The notes under the pieces: generated by a model | The model's database searches: none | What the model was told of the DNA's origin: nothing | Seen by the model: only the letters and a program-made list of their open reading frames with translations | Program-made: the position numbers and the translations under genes | In this document: piece by piece, positions 1 through 13,195 of the stretch | Layout: each line of letters opens with the position of its first letter | How positions within the stretch are numbered: position 1 is the first letter of the stretch | Assembly (NCBI GenBank): GCA_902729315.2 | Contig: LR746281.1 | Location: forward strand, 439,001-503,000 | DNA from: Spirodela intermedia | Taxonomy: Eukaryota > Streptophyta > Magnoliopsida > Alismatales > Araceae | Length of the DNA: 64,000 bases | Direction: 5' to 3'

Positions 1-799
1 TTTTCATCTCATACAGCATATTAGTTTATAAAGTCAGTACAAAACTTTCTAAGAAGAATACATCCAGTAAATATTCCTCTTCTATGAAGAGGATTGTGTT
101 AGTTTTTCTTAAAATATAGTAATAAACTCATAATAGTAAAAAATAAATCTGAACATATCATAGAAAATAATCTAATATACTGATCACTCACATAAATTTA
201 ATATAAAATATGTGATGATACCAAATATATCTTAATCTATGTGTAAATTTTAGTAAACAAAACTAAATTCCATTTCAAACATGTTGAATAATTTCACATA
301 ACCCCTGCAAAAATATAGATTATGATTCCATGAAAATTCATTTAAACTCATAATATGGATTACTAATTTATAGATATATCATTATAAATGATTTAAAAGA
401 AGCCAATATGGATAATAAAACAAAACATACATTTGGAAAATAACTTTAACAAGTTTTATACATGATTGAGGTCTCTATTTAGCATTGTATATATAAATAA
501 GAAGCACATAATATGATTAAACATAAAATAATACTTGTCTTTGATTACGTCATTCTTCAATTATTAGATTAGCAAATATTTTGAAAAGAAGTTGAGATGC
601 AGTCTTTACATAGATAACAAAATTGTATCTTCTTTATGGACATGATCTCATAAAAAATATTGTTTGGCAATATATGGGTTTAGTGCACATAAATGACAAG
701 ATTATCCAGGTTAATTATACTACCATTATCATATGAAATAGAAATTTTATTTAAACTACTATAATAATATATTGTAATTTTATTTCTTTATAATCAATA
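1..799. other. AT-rich spacer, no gene seen
   Basis: Strongly AT-rich sequence with no open frame of note and no recognisable protein similarity on either strand. It ends at the ATAAT target-site duplication (800-804) of the first copia element. It may be older transposon debris, but nothing in it supports a call. Confidence 0.5.
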
Positions 800-804
800 A
801 TAAT

Positions 805-938
805 TATCAAATGTAATAGGCCATTTATGTTACGGCCCATCATAATGGCCAAACTTATGTGTGTTATGGTCTAGGGTTAAAACATAAATCCTAGACCATG
901 ATCATTATCAATGACTTTTGTCTTTTTTACTTTCTACA
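805..938 (+). repeat. Left LTR of copia element 1
   Basis: 134 bp running from TATCAAATG to TTTCTACA. It shares with 5474-5635 the blocks around CAAATGTAAT, ATGGCCAAACTTATG, AGGGTTAA and CTTTTGTCTTTTTTACTTTC. The copies differ by several indels and many transitions, so the insertion is old. Confidence 0.8.
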
Positions 939-1778
939 TGATATCAAAGCTCAATTAGGGTTTTCAAACCCTTAGTGGAGCGCCATCACAACTTGAAGTT
1001 GTCATCGCCGATGCCCTCCATCAAAGTTTGCTAGAGTTATTGATGTTGTGTCTCTTGTTGGTGAGGTTTTACCACCTCTATCGTGTTTCTTTTTCGGCTA
1101 GGTTTTCCACCTATGTTGTGTTCCTTTCTAATGATGTTTTTCCACATATGCTGTACTTTTTTTTTCCAAGGGGCTTTGTAGCCTTCGTCAAGTGTCCATA
1201 TGACAAGGGATGTCCCTCATCGACATTTTTCCTTCACTACTATCTCTATCGCCTCTACAACCATCATTGTCATCTCCTTCAACATTTGCTTGTCAACAAT
1301 TAACTATGGGAGAAGGACATAAATATGTTATTATACTTACCATATAAGGTAATTTCATAACAAATTACAAGATAATGGGAAGAAATTATCATCATTGGCA
1401 ACAATTAGTGTGAATTTATTTCAAGAGACAAGACAAGATTAATCATCTACTTAAAGGCATATCATTTGACCATAATCTCTATATTAGTAGGAGCAGCATG
1501 ATGTAGTCCTAAATTTATTGTGAAATTCTATAGAGACTCACATTGTCCAATAGATGTGTAATATGGAGAGATGTCGGGTGGTATGAGATTATCTTGCATT
1601 GATATATTCCAACCATATTTCTTCAATATATGATATGACTGTAAAGTATTATAGATTGAAGTAAAGTGATATGGATTTGAATTAATATTTTGATGAGATT
1701 ACATATATTACTCAAGATCTCAACTCATTACTTCATTTATGAATTAATCCACATATGATGTAAAAATAATAAGATCAA

Positions 1779-4275
1779 ATGGTAGTAGTCAAGTTTCTTA
1801 ATAGGTTTTGTATTGAGTATGAGAGTGTTCGTAGTAAGATACTAGCAAGGATTGAGCGGTCAACACTTTTTAAAGCCTATCAACATGTCTGTCATGCTCT
1901 TTTAGATCATGGCTTTTCAAAAATCACACCCCTTATGGAGAACACAATATTTGTGTCTACTCAACAACCTTCTCATAGGTGTACTCATAATAGTAATTTT
2001 GGAAGAAGGGGGAGTAGAGGTAGGGTATATGGAGATTGCCAAAAGTATTGAGTTCATGTATATAACAAAAAAAGGCACACAAAGGATATGTGTTATGCAC
2101 TTCATGGTTGTCTTCCTATGATTGTGAATATTGTTGTAGGAGGAGAAGAGGAAGGATCTCGAGGCACACATTACATGCCAGTATTTAGTGAGGAGTATGC
2201 TCACATACTTTAGTTTTGAGCTGCCCAACAAGTATCACTATCAGTAGACACACTTAGGACATCTACAATGTGCTTCTCTTACACATCCACATCCTCTTTA
2301 GGTGAATCACCCTAAATGGTTCTTGACTCAGGTCTTTTTTAGGTGAATCACATTACAAGTATACTCAATAATTTCATATCATATTCTAGTGATCATGTTT
2401 TTTCTACTGTCACCTTAGTAGATGACTCTACTACACCTATCACAAGTATATGAACTTTATATCTTAAACCTAACTTTCCTCTTAGATAAATTTTATGTAT
2501 ACTTAAATTTATTTATATTTGTAAACTTACTCGATCTCTACAAGTTGCAATAACTTTCCTTCGTGATTCATATTTCATTCAGGACCTACAAACATGGAGG
2601 AGGAGTGATGAAGGATATGAAGATGGAGGGCTATACTAGAGAAAAGCTTCTTCTCTTGCATGTATTGTTGCTTCACATCTTTAAGTCCATAGTTGACTAG
2701 GTCATGTATCTCTAAAAAACCTCAAATTGATGATGCCTAATTTGTCTAATATATAAATATTAGAGTGTGAATCATGTCAATTAGGTAAACACTATTGTTC
2801 TAACTTCAGATCAAGGGCTCTTTCAAGAGTAAAATCTATTTTTGATTTAGTCTATTTCGATGTATAGGGTCTTAGTTAAGTTACTTCTAAACATAGTTTT
2901 AAGTATTTTGTTAATTTCATTGATGATCATTCTTATATCACATTCGAGTATCTCACGAGAGACTAATCAAAATTATTTATCATTTTTTTCATATTTTGTG
3001 CTGAAATTAAGAATCAATTTGGCATGAATATTTGGATACTTCATTCTTGTAATATAAAAGAGTATTTTAGTTTATATTTTACACAATATCTAACCACCTT
3101 AGTCGTTACTCATCAATCATCATGTCCTTAAACTCAACAAAATAGAATAAATGAGAGTAAAACTTATCATATCATTGAAATAGTTTGTACATTACTTTTA
3201 CATATGAATGTCTCACATGAATTTTGGAGTGATGTTGTTCCTAGATCTACCTACTTAATTAATTGAATGTCATCATCAATTTTAAATCAAAATACTTCAT
3301 ATTCTATTATTTATCCTACTAGTCCATCATATAATATATCATCGAAGATTTTTAGATGTATATGTTTTATCTATCATTTAGATACAAGTTGTCATAAACT
3401 TAGTCATAAGTCTTTGAAATGTGTTTTCTTATGATGCTCTCATACTCAAAAGAGGTACAAATATTATTATCCTTCACTTAGTAGACACTTTATTAATGTT
3501 AATGTTACATTTTTTAAGAGTATTATTTTCTTCATTATATCACAATGTACTAATTCTCTAAATGAATAATTACCTCTACTAGTCATTGTAGAGTCTATCT
3601 TCATGAATAATCTTAGTATGATTCTTGAGTAATTATATAATAGATTGGAAAATACATGTCTATCAATCATGTCGGTATACACACATCAAAACGCTCCTCA
3701 ACACTTATTGAGGCATCTACTTCACAACTAATCCTTTTTATGTCTAAGAGACTAAAAGCAAGTATATTGGTGACTTGTAATCTTGATCTCCCTATCACCT
3801 TACAAAAATATAAATATTTTTGTACACACGATCTTATTTCTAACTTTATATTCTATCATCACCTATCTCCTATTTACATAGCTTTTGTATCTACCTTATC
3901 CCATTATCTTACTTCTAAGATTATTTCAGAAGTACTAAGTTATCTCAGATGATGTGTCATTATAATTAAGGAGATGAAGCTATTTGAGAAGAATCAGACT
4001 TGAAAACTTGTCTTACATCCTCCAAATTTTTTTATTGTTGACTAAAAATTAGTCTTTATAATTAAAGTTGAACCTGATGATACATTTGATTACTTAAAAG
4101 CTCAATTAGTGGTGAAAGGTTTCACCTAAGGATATGGTGAAGGTTATTGAGAAACTTTCTCTTTTGTTACTAAGATTACTTCTATTTCTATTGTGTTTAC
4201 TTTGACAATTCACTTCTCATAACCTCTTTATCAGCTTAATATAAATAATACATTTATTCATGACGCTATACAAGA

Positions 4276-4316
<41 letters not shown>

Positions 4317-5470
4317 ACAACTTCTAGGATTTAGTGCACATGAGGACTCACATATGATTTAATAATTACACTCCCTTATGATTTGAAATAATCTCCTCGA
4401 ACATGGTTTAACCAATTTAGTAACACTTTGAGTGAATTTGGTCTTCAAAGATATGATATTGATCACTGTATCTTTTATCAACACTCTTCAACTGAGCATA
4501 TCTTATTAGTTTTATCTATGTCGGTGACATTTTTATCACCGAGTGATTATGTTAATATATTTCACCTCAAGACCTTGTATGGTCAATTTATCATTAAAAA
4601 TCTAGGTATGTCAAGTTCTTCATTTATGTGAAGGTTACTTATTTTAAGGAAAGACTTGTTATCAATCAGTAAAAGTATACTCTTACTCTATTTTTAGAGA
4701 CATATATGATTGAAACGAAATTAATTGCTACTCTTATGAATCCCTATTTAGAGTTGTCTTATGTAGAAGTAGAATAATTAGATGATCTAGGATGATGCCG
4801 ATATATGATTGCCAAACTCCTCTACTTGACTATCACTGAGTTAGACATCTTATTTACTACAAATGTTGTAAGTCAATTTATGAATCATCTACATAACAAA
4901 CACCTTGTAGTTATTACACATATTTTATGATATATGAAGAAAAATCTAAACTAATGATTATTAAACAAGAATCATGGCCATCTTAACATCTAAGGTTTTT
5001 CTAATGCTGATTGGGCTAGACATAAGATAAATAAGAGATCTACGACTAATTATTATATTTTAGTCGGTGGTAATCTTATTTCTTAGAAGAGTAAGAAATA
5101 ATCAGTGATCTCACAGTCTAGTACAAAGTATAAGTACATGGCTATGACACATACCACAAGTGAACTCATTTGAATTTACTATTTTCTTGAAGAACTCAAG
5201 TTTTTTCATCTTAGACCTATAGAACTTTGATGTGACAATCAAGTTACCATTCACAATACATCTAATCCTTTCTTCTATGAACACACAAAATACATCAAAG
5301 TTGATTATCATTTTATTTGAGAGAAGATTCAAACTTAACTCATTACGACAATTAATGTGTCATATGAAGACCAACTTACAAATATTTTTACCAAACTACT
5401 CCATGTTCTTTGGGTTTCAGCCATTTGTACTAAACTTGATGCATATGATATTTATGCTCCACCTTGAGAG
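1779..5470 (+). pseudogene. Copia gag-pol remnant of element 1
   Basis: Translating across stops and frameshifts gives a Ty1/copia polyprotein in order. A gag tail with a Gly/Arg-rich stretch and a degenerate zinc knuckle lies near 1780-2110. A protease-like segment with VLDSG (about 2320) and VTLVDDSTTPIT (about 2410) follows. The integrase core has FVNFIDDHS near 2910-2950 and a downstream GKHHC-type motif region. Weak RT traces follow, then RNase H with CDNQVT (about 5235) and a C-terminus KLDAYDIYAPP near 5435. Many in-frame stops are C-to-T or G-to-A changes, as expected after methylation-driven decay. No product is expected. Confidence 0.8.
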
Positions 5471-5473
5471 AGG

Positions 5474-5635
5474 TGTCAAATGTAATGAGCTCTTATAACG
5501 TAATGTGCCTTTATTTTATGGCCCATCCTAGTGGCCAAACTTATGTTATGGCCCCTTATGTTACAACTTAGGGTTAAGATATAAAGCCTAGATGGTCATC
5601 ATTATCGATGTCTTTTGCCTTTTTCACTTTCTCTA
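5474..5635 (+). repeat. Right LTR of copia element 1
   Basis: 162 bp starting TGTCAAATG, directly after the purine tract, and ending TTTCTCTA before the ATAAT target-site duplication. It is homologous to 805-938 but about 28 bp longer, mostly because of an internal indel in the AT-rich middle. Confidence 0.8.
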
Positions 5636-5919
5636 ATAATAAACATCTACGAAGAAATAAGTATGAACCATGATGATTTTTTCTATTAATTTTTATTATC
5701 ACTAGAATCAACATCATAATTCAAAATATATTTGAATTTGTACCATCAATTATTGAGCATGGGGACTTATTTATCTACGCTTCCTCTAGTGATCAAATCA
5801 TTCACAATTACTTGTAAACTATATTTTAATATTTAAATAAAAGTGTAAGTACATGATTTCTTATACATGGGAAGTTAATGTCATGGTGTTATGAAAGAGA
5901 GATAATATGTGTAAATTAT

Positions 5920-6205
5920 TATTAGTCGATAGAGTTATTTCTTTATGATTGTATCCATTAAAACTTAATGGGCCTACTTAATATCTATTATGTCCTAATA
6001 GAACATATGTTCTTTTTATATTTTTAAGTGACGTATAGGCCAGACCCATTAGTATGTAAGTCTATATTTAAACATATCAAACTCACTGAAATAAGATGTG
6101 ATTTTGTTTCTTCCTCTCTAAAAAATCCTAATAAATTGAGTGGTGACTAAGAGATCTTCTAGAGGAAAAGAATACAATCATATCGTCTAGAATCTGATTC
6201 TAACA
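5920..6205 (+). repeat. Left LTR of copia element 2
   Basis: 286 bp from TATTAGTCGATAGAG to GATTCTAACA. It is homologous along its length to 11555-11829, including the block AATGGGCCTACTTAATAT and the TATGTAAGTCT region. The first dinucleotide is TA where the right copy keeps TG. Confidence 0.85.
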
Positions 6206-6329
6206 TAGTATTAGAATAAAGTTTGATCTACGCACCATTACATTCTTTTTCTTTCATGGAGAGTTATTTTTTATAAGGTGTTGGGTTAAGATCTGCAACT
6301 CTAACAAACTAAGGAGGAAGCATCAACGA

Positions 6330-9300
6330 CAATACTAAAGAGGCTATAACTTTTAGCAATGAAAGATAGTACTCTGTGAATGTTATTTTTACAAATCTAC
6401 ATGTAGGTAAAGAGTATACGTTTATTAACTTACCTCTAATCCTAGAGCAACTTAGGTTCAATGAGAGAAGCCTATATTAATGAGAACAGTTCGTTAGACT
6501 CATCCTTGAAAGCAAATCTCTAGTTGATAATCTAGAAGAGATCCTATTAGATAGAATAGATGCACAATTCAAGAAATGGAGGGTAGAAGAGGTATTGATC
6601 TATTCTTGGCTCCTCAACACTATGGTCCCAAAGATATATGAAGATTTCTTTTATATGAAATATGTCAAAGAATTATGATATTAACTTTAGACTAGTTGCG
6701 ACAAGAAACATAATGATTGGTAAGTTTATGGACTTGTGAAGAAGGTCAATCATCTTGTCCAATATGACAAGACTGTAATGCAGTATTCAAGTGCTCTTAA
6801 GGTAATATGGTGCCAAATTGATCATTGTGTTCATAGTAAGTATGATATTATATGGATTCTTTATGGGCCTCAATTTAAAATATAAAGACATATGGAGTTA
6901 TATTCTCCATCAAGAGGTAATTCTTGAGCTTGAAGAATATATTTAACTTGTTAAAAATAAGAAAAATATGTTGAATCTTCTACTTATGGCCCAAAGAGAA
7001 TAGTCAATGATAATTTCTATGAAGAAATTATACGAAATCTCATATTCAGTCTCAAATTGAGATAAAACATTAAGGTTTAGGAAAATCTCATAAGGGAGAT
7101 CAAAGAGATAACCTATGGTGCTCCTATTGACTTAATGAAACATGCTAAAAAAATCACGACAATCTCAACCAAAAAAAGTTTATATTGCTGCATCACAAAG
7201 TAGAGACAATAAAGAAATATAAATTATTGTTGAAACAGCCTACAAGCAGCACACAAGTTCAAGCACGTAATTTTATGAAGTTACAAGAGGAGATAGAAAA
7301 GTTGAAGGGAATATTGAGCTCCACATGCTTGGTCAAATCTAGTAGCACAAAGCTTTGCTTGGCTCTCTCATGTCTTTTCAATTTATTAGATTATCATGGA
7401 TAATAGATTGTGGTACTACTGATCATATGGTGCCAAATAAGACAAAATTTATCACTTAGAAAGAATGTGGTAGTCAAAAGAATATTTTCACAGGAGGAGA
7501 ATTATTATCAATAGTTGGAATTAGAGATCGTACTATATAAGGACTTGGTACATTGAAAAATATTTTGCATCTTCTTCACTTGAAAGTATATCTGATATAT
7601 ATGCAAAGATTAGTAAAGGATAACTCTTGTATATTTATTCTTGATGATGATGGGTGTTATTTATTTGACAAAGTGATGGGTCAGATGACTCAACATATTA
7701 GAGAAGATGAATGACTGTTTTACTTTGATGAGAAACTTGCCACTTGTCTTTCAACACAAGGTTAACCTCATGGGGACGTCGAGAAGAAAAAGATGGATCA
7801 AGTTTTACTCCATCACTATCAACTTAGATATCCAATTTTTGAATTGTTAAATATATAGTTTTCATTTATTTTTGGTGTAATAGATATTAAAACTATATTT
7901 TGTGAAATATGTCAATTAGCCAACTTAAATGTTATGTGTTTAGAAATGTGAGTGAAAAGAGTTTGGTTCCATTATACCGAATACATAGCAATGTGTGGGG
8001 GTCGTGTCTGACAATAAGTCTGAAAAAGGGGTTCATCATATTTAAAGATGATTATACTTGATTCACATGGGTATATTTACTTAGGTTGAAAATAAAAATT
8101 TAGAAAATTATAGAATCATTTCTGTAGATGATTGGAAACTAATTTGGGTTAGTAATTAAACATTTCATATTAGACAATGTAAATAATTACCTTAACTCTA
8201 TGGCTATTGAACTCTTTGATAAGAAAGTGATTATACATGAGTCATCATGTGTAAATATTAAACAAAATCAGTTGAGCAAGCTGAAGATTAAACATATCAT
8301 ACAAATTTCTCGGGCTCTATTATTTTGATTTCATGTACCAAAACTTATTGGGGAGAAGCAATCCTGATTACAACTCACTTGATCAATTATATTCCTACAA
8401 AAAAATTCTTATCAGAGTTCTATTGACTTAATATTTGAAGCATATAAAAATATATGTGGATGTGTGGCATATGTGTACTTACAAGATTTAAGGAAAAGAA
8501 ATTTGACTTGATGGCAATCAAGTATGTATTCCTCGAATATTTAGGTACTCAAAAGAGTTATAAATGTTATGACCCTTTCTCTTGAAAATTTTATATTTTT
8601 GTCGATGTAACTTTCAAAGAATTAGAAGTATATTTTTGAGAAAAAAACTCAAAGATTGATGAAGAATCCACATTAAGGGCAGTCAAGGAATCGAAGTTTT
8701 TCTCTATAATATGTAAAGAAGTTGATCAAACTCAAGAATCATTATCTTTGAAGAAGAATGACAATAAATTGATTATCTACAAGAGAAGAGAAAAAATCAC
8801 AAATGACATTCCTCAAGATGAAGAAGAAATCACACAAAATCAACAAGTGAAAAATGTACAAGATGAAGAAACACTAGTTGAGAAAGAGTCTCGTAACGAA
8901 GTAGAACAATCAATATCCTCTACCTTTAGAAGAGATGAAGATGCACAATTCTACTTGTCAATTGCTATGCATAAGGGTGTGAACTTAGAAGGCTTCATAC
9001 TCATAAGAAAGTGGTGGGATATAAATGAGTTTATGATCACTCTTAAGTCATTGTTATTAAGATCGTCAATTTTAAATTTATAAATTTATTTTCATAGGGA
9101 TAGCATCTTGATGAATTAATAGAAAACCAAGTCGAACACAATGAGAGTTTTAAATTAGTTGATGTATTTTATTAATAATTATATTCTAATTTGTTTACTT
9201 TTTAAAATTCAGCAATTATGAATAGAAAAAATCAATGCATGTTGAGATTAAGATTTCTCTCAAGGTTCAACTAGTCACCTCGTAAATAAATTACGGATGG

Positions 9301-11450
9301 CCAGTAAGGATGATTCTCCACTTCCTTCAACGATTTCGACTATTCAAAATCAATCAGGTGAAAGAAAATAAAGTTTCATGAAATTTGGATTGAATTAAGT
9401 AAGATAAAAGAGATTCAATTACATAAAAGTCAAAGAAATAAAACAAAAATAATTTCTCCTTCTTGTTCTGACAGACGTGAGGAGAGAACAATGACCTCAT
9501 GCAAGGGTGTTTTCAATTGATCCTCTTCTTACTACACCAAGGGCGAAGGCCCACGATCATTGCCGGCACTGTCACCATCGAAAAGGTGGGGAAGGGATGA
9601 GTTGACCCACCTATGGTGTGCTGTAGGTGGCCCCAAGGGAGCGAGGAAGAGTAGGCCGTCCCCACAGTATGAGAGGGACGCACCAAGGGAGGAAGGAGAG
9701 AGAGAAAATTGATTGTAAATAAGGAGAGGGCTGGTGGTGGCTCCCCTCTTTTGGGATCATGTGCCCTACATTGGGTCTTCTGATTTTGCCCCTACATCCT
9801 GCAAGATTTATAAGTAAGTCTTCTTTACAATTTTACCTTTTTATGTTCACATATTGTATAAATGGCCATGATGAAATTAGAAGATTAGAGGGAACCTATG
9901 TTTCATTGGCTATGCATCATTATTTATAAATTCCACTATACTCTTGCATCATAATAATTGATTTCCCCTTTGTCATTTATCTTGATGTTCACATTCTTGT
10001 AGAAAATAGGAAAATAATATAATTCAATAATTAGAGTGTGAAAATATATAAATAAAGTATTTAATATGTACTTATCATATTATTATATTCTTTAAGCCTT
10101 AATCATTAATCATATCATCATTTTAACATGATAATATAGAAAATTATCAATTTACACTCCAAAGTATAAGACTGATGGTACCTTATAAAGGTATAAGACA
10201 AGATTGGTGGCAAAAGGGATTACTTAGTCCTATGGTGTTGACTACTTCAATATATTTCCTCATGTGACAAAGCTAAACATAGTCAGAATTCTGATTGCCT
10301 TGGCAACACAACTCAAGTGGAAATTGCTTCAATACAATGTGAAGAATGCATTCTTACATGGAGATATTGATGAAAAAGTGTATATGACCTCCCCCGCATG
10401 ATACAAACTTGCAACTATAAAGAATATGCTTTGTAGACTTAAGAAAGCTCTGTATGAGCTTAAATGATCTCTTCAGACATAGTTTGAGAGGTTTACTAAA
10501 ACTATGAGATTGTTGAGATACACTCAAAGTAATCCTGATCACACTATGTTTTATAAGCATGGTATATCTTAGAAACTTATGATTTTGCTAGTGTATGTTG
10601 ATGATGTTATCATCACTAACGATGATTCAAAAGAAGAAAAAAGTTAAATCAATCATTATCAAGAGAGTTTGGCATAAAACCTCTTAGGACCTTATGGTAC
10701 TTTTTGGGGATTGAGGTGGCCTATTCAAGGAAATGTACTTTTCTTTCTCAACATAAGTATACCTTTGATGTCAATTACTATTGAAAAATTGGCATGTAAA
10801 TCAGTAAGAACTTTGATCGATCTAAATGTAAAACATGGGAAAGGTGAAGACAACAGCCTTGTAAATAGAGAGTCTTATCAACAACTGATGGGCAAATTAA
10901 TTTACTTGAATCATACTAGACCAAACATAGCATTTGCTATGAGAGTGTTGAGCAAACATACATGACCTAAGAGAAGTCTATCTACAAGTCACAAACAGAG
11001 TACTAATCCACCTAAAAGACATAGTCAGACAATGATTGTTGTTCAAAGAGGAAGGAGATGCTTGGATTGAGATTTTCACAGATGTCGACTATGTTGAGTG
11101 GTGCATCATAGATTAGAAATCAACAATGAGATATTGTACTTATATTGGTAGAAATTTGGTTACTTGGCAGAACAAAAAGTGAGGAGAGGTTTCAAGATCT
11201 AGTGCAGAATCTGAGTTGAGGGCAATGGTTAAAGGCACATGTGAAGGTCTCTAGATTAGACAAGTATTGAAAGAATTGAGGTTACTAAAATATAGAACAA
11301 TCACAACTTATTGTGATAATACTTCAACCATAGCTATTGTCAATAATCTGGTACAACACGAGAAGATCAAACATATTGAGATGAATTATCATTTTTTTAA
11401 AGATAAAATTGAAAGAGGGATCCTCAATATTCAACATGTGAACTCATAAG
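6330..11450 (+). pseudogene. Copia gag-pol remnant of element 2
   Basis: Broken reading frames give gag near 6350-7000, a coiled gag/protease stretch near 7185-7300, and an integrase zone near 7800-8500 with a readable DSHGYIYL-like core. Next comes a lysine/glutamate-rich linker at 8748-8985. Reverse transcriptase follows at about 10150-10640 with PKYKTDG, NAFLHGDIDEKVYM and the catalytic YVDDVIIT (about 10595-10620). RNase H is near 11120-11450 with CDNTSTIAIVNN and a NYHFFKDKIERG motif. Numerous stops and shifts make it non-functional. Long open stretches in RT and RNase H show it is younger than the fragments at 12 kb and 60 kb. Confidence 0.8.
9000..10140. other. Unassigned insertion inside copia element 2
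   Basis: About 1.1 kb between the integrase-side linker and the start of RT. It has a GC-rich core at roughly 9440-9800 inside AT-rich flanks and no copia coding similarity. In an intact copia element the linker runs into RT without such a block. It could be a solo LTR or a non-autonomous element. I could not find convincing terminal repeats or a target duplication, so the limits are approximate. Confidence 0.45.
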
Positions 11451-11554
11451 ATCAAGTGACTAATGTTATCACCCAGAGATTACTTAGACCTATATTTCAA
11501 TGGGAGATAGACAAGCTTGGCATTGACAACATTCATACACAACTTACGAGGGGG

Positions 11555-11829
11555 TGTTAATCGATGGAGTTATTTTTTTATAATTGTACACATTGAGGCT
11601 TAATGGGCCTACTTAATATTCATTAAGTCATAATAGAGCATATGTTTTTTTTATATCCTTAAGTGAAGTATGGGCCATAGTATGTAAGTCTGTATTTAAA
11701 TAGACCAAACTCATTGAAATAAGATGTTGTGATTTTGTTTCTTCCTCAACAAAAAAGCTAGTAGACTAAGTGGTGGCTTTAGAGGAGAAGAAAAGAATCA
11801 GATCATCTAGAATTTGATTTTTTTTAACA
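11555..11829 (+). repeat. Right LTR of copia element 2
   Basis: 275 bp from TGTTAATCGATGGAG to TTTTTAACA, followed by the ATTAT target-site duplication at 11830-11834. Similar to 5920-6205 with scattered transitions and small indels. Confidence 0.85.
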
Positions 11830-11929
11830 ATTATAATAGCAAAACATGAAATTCAAAAGTATCACCTATTATCTCAAATATAAATTTAAGTATAGATGTG
11901 TCAAAAAATACTAAAAATTATAATGAAGA

Positions 11930-12770
11930 CGAGGAGAATGAATGAAAAGAAAAACTACTAAGTGTAGTAAAAGTAGACTACAAAGATAGAGAGAAAATGA
12001 CAAGTATGAGAGAGAGAATGGTGGGAGAAGATAAGAGCAAGAGATGAGTTTGATGCACAAAAAAACCCTCAATTGATGCAATAATAAAATTATGAGCAAC
12101 TATATCTTACTTCATTCTTCTATGAAATACTATATTTGTTGTCATAAATATAGTTAATTTTTTATTGTGATAATTCATTATTAGTGTTAATAATGGTAAG
12201 TTGGAATCTTAAAAAATATTTCATATCCATATTATCTATTGTGAAGCTATTGATATAATAATATATTCTGCTTTCAATGATAATAGTGTTATAAATTCTT
12301 GATTTTAGAAGTCCATGAAATATCAGATGAACCAAAATTGAAAATAAAGTCAGTTGTATTTTTTATTATTAATAATCTCTAATAAATAACTATCAATAAA
12401 ATTATATATTTTTAATTCAAGAACATAGTTATATAAGGTTTCATAATAAGTCTTGTAACTCAATATATTAGTTCCATACTTCTCTTATAAAATAAATGTC
12501 TCATAACCAATGTGAATAATATGTAGTCCAATCAAAAATAAAAAAAATCTAAAATCTATCATATCAAATTTAACCATTATAAAAATCTTCAATTCTAAAA
12601 TCAATAATAAAAATGATTCATTCAAAATATCATCAACATAGAGTTATACATTCAAAATATCTTTTTCTTGAGTCTTGACATAAAGTGTTAGCTTAGTATC
12701 ACTTCTATAATGTTTATGAAAATATGAAATTAAAGGTTTCATTAACAATGCAATGGGATGGCGTGCTCCT
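11930..12770 (-). pseudogene. Copia RT/RNase H fragment, reverse strand
   Basis: On the minus strand, broken frames read an RT end with a YVDDI-like motif (about 12620-12650), preceded by a segment resembling the copia YxxDxxLYVK region. Further along is an RNase H stretch with a GSSDISWTSK-like motif and a degenerate LKAEYI (about 12260-12350). There is no LTR or open frame of length, so this is a solitary truncated copia remnant facing the opposite way from elements 1 and 2. It separates the transposon block from the CPN60 gene. Confidence 0.6.
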
Positions 12771-13195
12771 AATTTCATGATATATTTTTATAGACTAAAA
12801 TTTTCAGTTCATGGATCTAATTAATATATAGATATTTTTATCTAAAAATTAAGAATTATCCTCATTATCCTATTATCTTCAGGGAGAGAGAGAGAGAGAG
12901 AGACATAAAAGGACTTTATTGAAGCCAACGCCGATGGTCTGTGTTGGGCCAACTTTTTAAAATGGGCTGACCAAGAGTTTTTCTTTTGGGTCGGAGCAGT
13001 GAGATTTGTCCTGTTGTCGGAATCTTCTGGAAGGGCTCGCCATCTCCGCCGCCCACCACTCTCATCGTCTCTCATCGTCTTGTACAAAAACCCTCGCCCC
13101 CCGCCTTATCCCCCACCACGCGCCTGCAGACACGAGCTTCGCTCTTCCGCGTTCACCCCATCTCCTCCCTTCTTCCCTCCCTCTCCTCAGCATAG

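Larger units (their letters stand above)
805..5635 (+). mobile_element. Ty1/copia LTR retrotransposon 1, degenerate, with TSD
   Basis: A 4.8-kb element bounded by two related LTRs (805-938 and 5474-5635) and flanked by the 5-bp direct repeat ATAAT at 800-804 and 5636-5640. A primer binding site TGATATCAAAGC (939-950) directly follows the left LTR and is one base from the usual plant copia TGGTATCAAAGC (initiator Met tRNA). A purine-rich tract (GAGAGAGG) abuts the right LTR. The interior holds gag, protease, integrase, reverse transcriptase and RNase H remnants in Ty1/copia order (integrase before RT). All frames are broken, so it cannot move by itself. The left LTR starts TA instead of TG and the right ends TA instead of CA, fitting decay. 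Confidence 0.85.
5920..11829 (+). mobile_element. Ty1/copia LTR retrotransposon 2, degenerate, with TSD and internal insertion
   Basis: A 5.9-kb element bounded by LTRs at 5920-6205 and 11555-11829 and flanked by ATTAT at 5915-5919 and 11830-11834. The primer site just inside the left LTR (TAGTATTAGAAT, from 6206) is a decayed TGGTATCAGAGC with only transitions. The purine tract GAGGGGG (11548-11554) abuts the right LTR. The interior encodes broken gag, integrase, RT and RNase H in copia order. Between integrase and RT lies about 1 kb that does not read as copia and is compositionally different (see 9000-10140). The element starts only 284 bp downstream of element 1 in the same orientation, but its LTRs are a different family. 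Confidence 0.85.

Noticed and set aside
3000-4000. Possibility that the long open frames at 3467-3952 are independent genes
   Set aside because: They lie inside copia element 1 between integrase and RT traces and carry no separate similarity.
4280-4312. (TA)n run as a possible hairpin or origin
   Set aside because: A simple dinucleotide repeat within a dead retrotransposon; nothing around it supports a function.
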